From the NCBI RefSeq assembly GCF_900637185.1, contig NZ_LR134352.1, forward strand, positions 4,950,001 through 5,014,000: a stretch of DNA of 64,000 bases. Reading direction: 5' to 3'. The notes below the pieces were generated by a model. It was not told the DNA's origin. It worked only from the letters and a program-made list of their open reading frames with translations, and ran no database searches. Shown one piece after another: positions 60,816-64,000 of this stretch. The translations under genes and the position numbers were made by a program. Origin of the DNA: Nocardia asteroides (lineage in GTDB: Bacteria > Actinomycetota > Actinomycetes > Mycobacteriales > Mycobacteriaceae). The stretch's first letter is position 1, and each line of letters begins with the position of its first letter.

Positions 60816-61700
60816 ATGCAACCGACATCGCCATCATCCGCCTGTAACCAGCCCCCGACGACCGACGACGTGCGCACCGAACGTGCGCACGTCTTCTTCT
60901 GGACCGAGCTCTGTATCGCCGCCGGAGTCAGCGTGATCGGCAACGCGACCCAAGCCGTCCTGCACACCACGGCCCTGCCCTTGCTCGCGGCCACTGTCGC
61001 GGTCATTCCGCCCCTGGCGTTGCTGGCAGCCGTTCATGGTGTTGCGCTGCTCGCACGCGCCGACACCGTATCCCTCACTGCGCGTCGCGCTGCGACCGCC
61101 CTGACCGTGGTGATCGCCGGCGGGGCGTTCTGGCTGTCGTTCACCGCGCTACGCGCCCTCGCGATCACCGCGGGCGTGCCCGCTGGCGAAGCGTGGCTGT
61201 GGCCGCTCATCGTCGAGGGAAGCATGACGCAAAGTTCGCTGGCCCTGCTAATTCTGGCGCACGCACACCACCCCAACACCGACATCGACGCGACATCCCA
61301 GACGCCAGCACGGATACCCGCCCTCGAACCACTCCCGACCGAGACTGTCCGAGCAGCACTGCCTGCCTCGCCACCGGAACCTTGCGAACCCGTCGAGGAA
61401 CCACTCGACGATCGGATCAGCTCAGACATCGACCTGGAGGCGCTGGCGATGTCGATCTGCGACCAAGACCCCGGCGGGCGTCGCGATCGTGCGACCGTCT
61501 TTGCGGTGTTGTCACATCGCTACCTCGATGGTTGGAGCGCCGCACACATTGCACGTGAACTCGGACGCAGCCGGTCCGCCGTCAGCCGGATCCTGCGAGA
61601 TGCCGAACGACTGCATGCAAGTGCTGCCACCGACCGTGCGCACGCCGACAACGCCCCACCCGCCGACCGTGCGCACACCGGTCCAACCGTGCGCACGTAG
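60816..61700 (+). CDS. DUF2637 membrane protein with C-terminal helix-turn-helix
   Basis: 294 residues from the ATG at 60816, nine bases after AAGGGG. Four TM helices in residues 25-145 with the DUF2637 features (AVIPPLALLAAVHGVALLAR; AGEAWLWPLIVEGSM). A linker rich in Pro/Glu leads to an HTH: RDRATVFAVLSHRYLDGWSA, then AHIARELGRSRSAVSRILRD. DUF2637 proteins are common in actinomycete integrative elements and plasmids. Two GTGCGCAC sites lie in its first codons and three in its last, with more after the stop. Confidence 0.8.
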   Translation: MQPTSPSSACNQPPTTDDVRTERAHVFFWTELCIAAGVSVIGNATQAVLHTTALPLLAATVAVIPPLALLAAVHGVALLARADTVSLTARRAATALTVVIAGGAFWLSFTALRALAITAGVPAGEAWLWPLIVEGSMTQSSLALLILAHAHHPNTDIDATSQTPARIPALEPLPTETVRAALPASPPEPCEPVEEPLDDRISSDIDLEALAMSICDQDPGGRRDRATVFAVLSHRYLDGWSAAHIARELGRSRSAVSRILRDAERLHASAATDRAHADNAPPADRAHTGPTVRT

Positions 61701-61801
61701 GGCGCGACCACCCGGCAGGGTGTGCGCACGCTGCGTTCGACCGTGCGCACGCCCACTACCTATGACTGGGTGGGGCAGACACTGTTTCGACCCGTGCGCA
61801 C
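61636..61801. repeat. array of six GTGCGCAC palindromes
   Basis: The self-complementary octamer starts at 61636, 61669, 61689, 61722, 61743 and 61794; steps are 33, 20, 33, 21 and 51 bases, close to whole helical turns. Two more copies are at 60870 and 60883, inside the start of the same gene. In DNA of this composition one copy is expected every few tens of kilobases. It overlaps the end of the DUF2637 gene and the promoter region of the next gene. Confidence 0.85.
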
Positions 61802-61940
61802 GGGGGCTGAACATTTGCCGGATGTGGTTCACACCACATCGACAGTGGCTGCGGTCCAAGGTTTGATCGATGCACGGTTCGTTGCCAGGTACCACTCTTC
61901 TCGTGCTCTTCTCCAGCGAAACCATGTCCTTGGGGGACCT

Positions 61941-62558
61941 GTGAACTTCGATATGTCCTGTCCGCAGTGCGATCGTGTCGACTGGGTTCAGAACGTGCCC
62001 GCGGTCATGTCCGACGGCACCCACAGCGGCTACAGCACCGGCGTGCATGCCGGGTTCGGTGTCGCACCGGGCGGAGTTGTCCCGGTCATTGGGACCTCCA
62101 CCAGCGAGTTCAGCCACAGCTCTGCGTTGGCGAGAAGTCTGGCGTGGCAGCCGATTCTCCCGTCGGCCGGTCCTCTGTCGGTCCTCGGCTCGGTGTTGAT
62201 GTTCTTCCCGCTGATCGCGTTCGGCCTGAGCACTGTCGGATTGACGATGGAGCCGTTGCCCTCGCATCCGATTCGGATGATGGTGTCGGTGCTGGGCCTC
62301 TACTTGTTTCCGATCTTGCTGTCCATTCCAGTTGTCGCGATCTTCACTACCGCGTTCAAGCGTGCACGCCGCAACAGCAAGGTCGACGCCGGGCGGCACC
62401 GAGCACGCGGTGTTTGGAGCCACGGCTACTACTGCCACCGATGCGGCGTGGCCTACTGGCCGTACCCGACAGAACCCGGTATCCCTTACCGAGTCGCCCT
62501 CGCTCCCAGCCAGTTTCGTTGGCACGTCTGGAACACCGGCGGTTACGCCAAACTCTGA
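61941..62558 (+). CDS. zinc-ribbon plus two-TM hypothetical protein
   Basis: 205 residues from the GTG at 61941, just after GGGGGA. The N-terminus has CPQCDRVDWV, the middle two TM helices (LSVLGSVLMFFPLIAFGLST and MVSVLGLYLFPILLSIPVVA), and the C-terminal part YYCHRCGVAYWP. The paired CxxC motifs suggest a zinc ribbon built from both ends on one side of the membrane. Typical of accessory genes in actinomycete elements; function unknown. Longer upstream readings run through the GTGCGCAC array and have no start signal. Confidence 0.75.
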   Translation: MNFDMSCPQCDRVDWVQNVPAVMSDGTHSGYSTGVHAGFGVAPGGVVPVIGTSTSEFSHSSALARSLAWQPILPSAGPLSVLGSVLMFFPLIAFGLSTVGLTMEPLPSHPIRMMVSVLGLYLFPILLSIPVVAIFTTAFKRARRNSKVDAGRHRARGVWSHGYYCHRCGVAYWPYPTEPGIPYRVALAPSQFRWHVWNTGGYAKL

Positions 62559-63061
62559 CCGGCCTGTTCTTCGGCACTCAGCCCGGCCCTCGATTCCCTC
62601 TGTATGCCTGGCCGCTCAGGTTCGTGGTGGTCGGGACGTGTTCGTCCCTGCGAATCGGGATCGTTCTGTGCAGCCACGGATACTCGCGCCACAGCGATCA
62701 GTTGTCGCACCTGTCTGTTGGTCAACTCGAGGAGTTCACTGATGTCGTCATCGGACTCCCCTAAGTCGCGCATCGTCGACACTGCGCCCGCTTGCTGAGC
62801 TCGCCAACGCGTGACTTCCGTCTCGTGCTCGCCTTCCAACTGCTCGATCCTCTTGCGCAACTCGCTGACGCGCTGGTCGCGTATCGCGGTGCACTGTCGG
62901 ATCGATCCTGCCGCACGTAGATAGATCTGGACTGCGTCCATCATCTCGGACTCGCGGCGCGTGGCTGCCTCACGCCGAGCTTTCATCAATTTCTGGACTT
63001 CGTCCAAACGGCGACTCGATTCGGGGTCGCGCTTGGATCGTCGTTGTCTGCCAGCAGGCAT
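62543..63061 (-). CDS. hypothetical coiled-coil protein with HTH-like segment
   Basis: 172 residues. Charged helical N-terminus (KRDPESSRRLDEVQKLMKAR), a coiled coil (VSELRKRIEQLEGEHETEVT) and then DDISELLELTNRQVRQLIAV, which looks like a helix-turn-helix. The tail is Pro/Arg-rich. The 3' end overlaps the convergent zinc-ribbon gene by 16 bases. Probably a DNA-binding accessory protein of the integrative element. Confidence 0.65.
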   Translation of the reverse strand: MPAGRQRRSKRDPESSRRLDEVQKLMKARREAATRRESEMMDAVQIYLRAAGSIRQCTAIRDQRVSELRKRIEQLEGEHETEVTRWRAQQAGAVSTMRDLGESDDDISELLELTNRQVRQLIAVARVSVAAQNDPDSQGRTRPDHHEPERPGIQRESRAGLSAEEQAGQSLA

Positions 63062-63316
63062 CTCGATCTCCTGAGAGTGGCCCGACCAGCGGCTCTTCCG
63101 CCTGCCAGCCTACGCCGCCAACTCGGGCCCTCGCCAGCATCGCGACGGCAACACCCTGGCGCTACAGGTTCTTTCACCAGCCCTTACGTATCCGCTTGCC
63201 GCTCGCTGTGCCCCGCGACGCGTCCTGCCCTGCGGTCCGGCTCGGTGACCGGGTGAGCCACTTCGCGTTCCCCCCGGCCCCTCTCACCCGCACAGTTTCT
63301 CGAAGTAGGGAGACCG

Positions 63317-63892
63317 ATGACCACCTCGCACACCATGTTCGAACCGATCCTCCGCGAGCTAGCCGGATCGGAGTTCACCAAGACCCTCCTTGCAACGTTC
63401 AGGCAGCTGGAGTGGGCCGAGGAGGAGATCCAGCGAGCCCAAACCCGCCACCCTGATGTCGCTGACGTGTTGCACCACAGCTTTTCGCTGTTGAGCGCGA
63501 CCGAAGATCGGATGTCCACCGAGTTCGTCTACCGGGCGCATGCCCGGGAGCTGCTCGAGCGGGTCGCGACCGGTGTGTCGACAAAGCCGGGGACCTCGGT
63601 CGAGGTCGTGTTGTCGCTGATGCGCGCGAGCTTGGTGACTCCGTTGAACACCACCGCGTTCGGCCTGTACGTGCGGATGTGGCGTCAGGCCGGACTGCCC
63701 ACCGTCGATGGTCTGGGCGGGGATCTGGGCGAGCACCACGAAGCCATCAACGCTAGCCGGATCGATGAGTTCGAGGCGATCGCCCGGCGCCAGCTCGCCC
63801 AGCCCTCCCGTGTGCTGACGCTGGTTTCCTGCGAGGGCCGCCATCTCGGCGAACCGGTCGACTGCCGCCTGGCAACTGCGCGCGCCGCCTGA
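63317..63892 (+). CDS. hypothetical protein
   Basis: 191 residues from the ATG at 63317, with GGGAG seven bases before it. Mainly helical, no TM segment (RELAGSEFTKTLLATFRQLE; VEVVLSLMRASLVTPLNTTA). I recognise no domain. Followed by a hairpin that looks like a terminator. Codon use fits its neighbours. Confidence 0.6.
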   Translation: MTTSHTMFEPILRELAGSEFTKTLLATFRQLEWAEEEIQRAQTRHPDVADVLHHSFSLLSATEDRMSTEFVYRAHARELLERVATGVSTKPGTSVEVVLSLMRASLVTPLNTTAFGLYVRMWRQAGLPTVDGLGGDLGEHHEAINASRIDEFEAIARRQLAQPSRVLTLVSCEGRHLGEPVDCRLATARAA

Positions 63893-63933
63893 CCTGTCCC
63901 TGTCCTGGGTCACGTTTTTCGTCCTGTCTTTCA

Positions 63934-63960
63934 CGCCGCATCCGGTTTTCGGGTGCGGCG
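63934..63960 (+). terminator. GC-rich hairpin after the hypothetical gene
   Basis: CGCCGCATCCG-GTTTT-CGGGTGCGGCG forms an 11-base stem with one G-T pair. No long T-run follows (TTCGTCGTCTTT), so termination strength is uncertain. It lies 42 bases after the stop at 63892. Confidence 0.55.
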
Positions 63961-63987
63961 TTCGTCGTCTTTCGGAAGGGGTTTGCT

Positions 63988-64000
63988 GTGCCCGATCTCG
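63988..64000 (+). CDS. start of a further gene at the window edge
   Basis: GTG at 63988 after GGAAGGGG (63975-63982); only VPDL is visible. Called from the ribosome site and the preceding hairpin only. Confidence 0.3.

Overview
The window looks like chromosome from a high-GC mycolic-acid actinomycete (Mycobacteriales), most like Nocardia or Rhodococcus. The evidence is a complete mce operon with two yrbE permease genes, GTG starts, ATGA/GTGA-coupled genes, DHA2-type MFS pumps, an MMPL protein, a CYP153 system and actinomycete-type integrative-element genes. The species cannot be fixed from sequence reading alone.

Layout. (1) 1-8.2 kb, minus strand: yrbEA-yrbEB-mceA-F plus a truncated Mce-associated gene, a lipid/steroid importer. 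(2) 8.2-10.4 kb: IS30 and IS3 scars. (3) 10.4-13.3 kb: alpha/beta hydrolase, hotdog thioesterase and two TetR regulators. (4) 14.3-16.7 kb: a ferritin-like diiron protein translationally coupled to an FMO-like protein with an altered fingerprint. (5) 16.85-17.94 kb: IS481-family copy 1. (6) 17.94-22.8 kb: redox/metal group: 3' half of a DUF2243 gene, frameshifted ctaG, Cys-rich peptide, DsbA-like fragment, MMPL, a CsoR/CstR repressor with a palindromic operator, DUF2892 and DUF302. (7) 23.4-31.2 kb: TetR, reductase, SDR, Baeyer-Villiger-type FMO and AurF-like diiron protein, divergent from DUF4873 and an MFS pump. (8) 31.2-34.7 kb: transposase scars, a broken P450 and a thioesterase. (9) 35-46.5 kb: one long minus-strand operon of ferredoxin, CYP153, ferredoxin reductase, second P450, transglutaminase-like protein, aldehyde dehydrogenase, SDR, BtrH-like protein (frameshifted) and FadD, with a divergent AraC regulator. 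(10) 47-51.6 kb: TetR, MFS, universal stress protein, thioesterase and a globin-coupled STAS sensor. (11) 52.4-53.5 kb: IS481-family copy 2, inverted. (12) 53.5-58.1 kb: 5' half of DUF2243, integrase relic, decayed cytochrome oxidase subunit I, decayed aminoglycoside phosphotransferase, IS21-like repeats and a three-repeat type I-E-like CRISPR relic. (13) 58.5-64 kb: tyrosine recombinase, a tRNA-Ala 3' fragment (att site) and integrative-element genes including a DUF2637 protein associated with an array of GTGCGCAC sites.

How it fits together. The two 1087-bp IS481 copies lie in inverted orientation. The two halves of one DUF2243 gene sit against them 35 kb apart and rejoin exactly in frame, so the 34.5 kb between the IS copies (17.9-52.4 kb) has probably inverted. 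Undoing the inversion places the DUF2243-ctaG-MMPL-CsoR-DUF2892-DUF302 group beside the decayed oxidase gene. The inverted block carries two oxygenase systems: AurF-like/BVMO/SDR/reductase, and CYP153 with alcohol and aldehyde oxidation and CoA activation. Together with the Mce importer they suggest uptake and oxidation of hydrophobic substrates. Several genes carry single-base indels; these may be real decay or assembly errors, but the 20-bp duplication in the P450, the in-frame deletion in the oxidase and the split DUF2243 gene are not of the kind sequencing noise makes.
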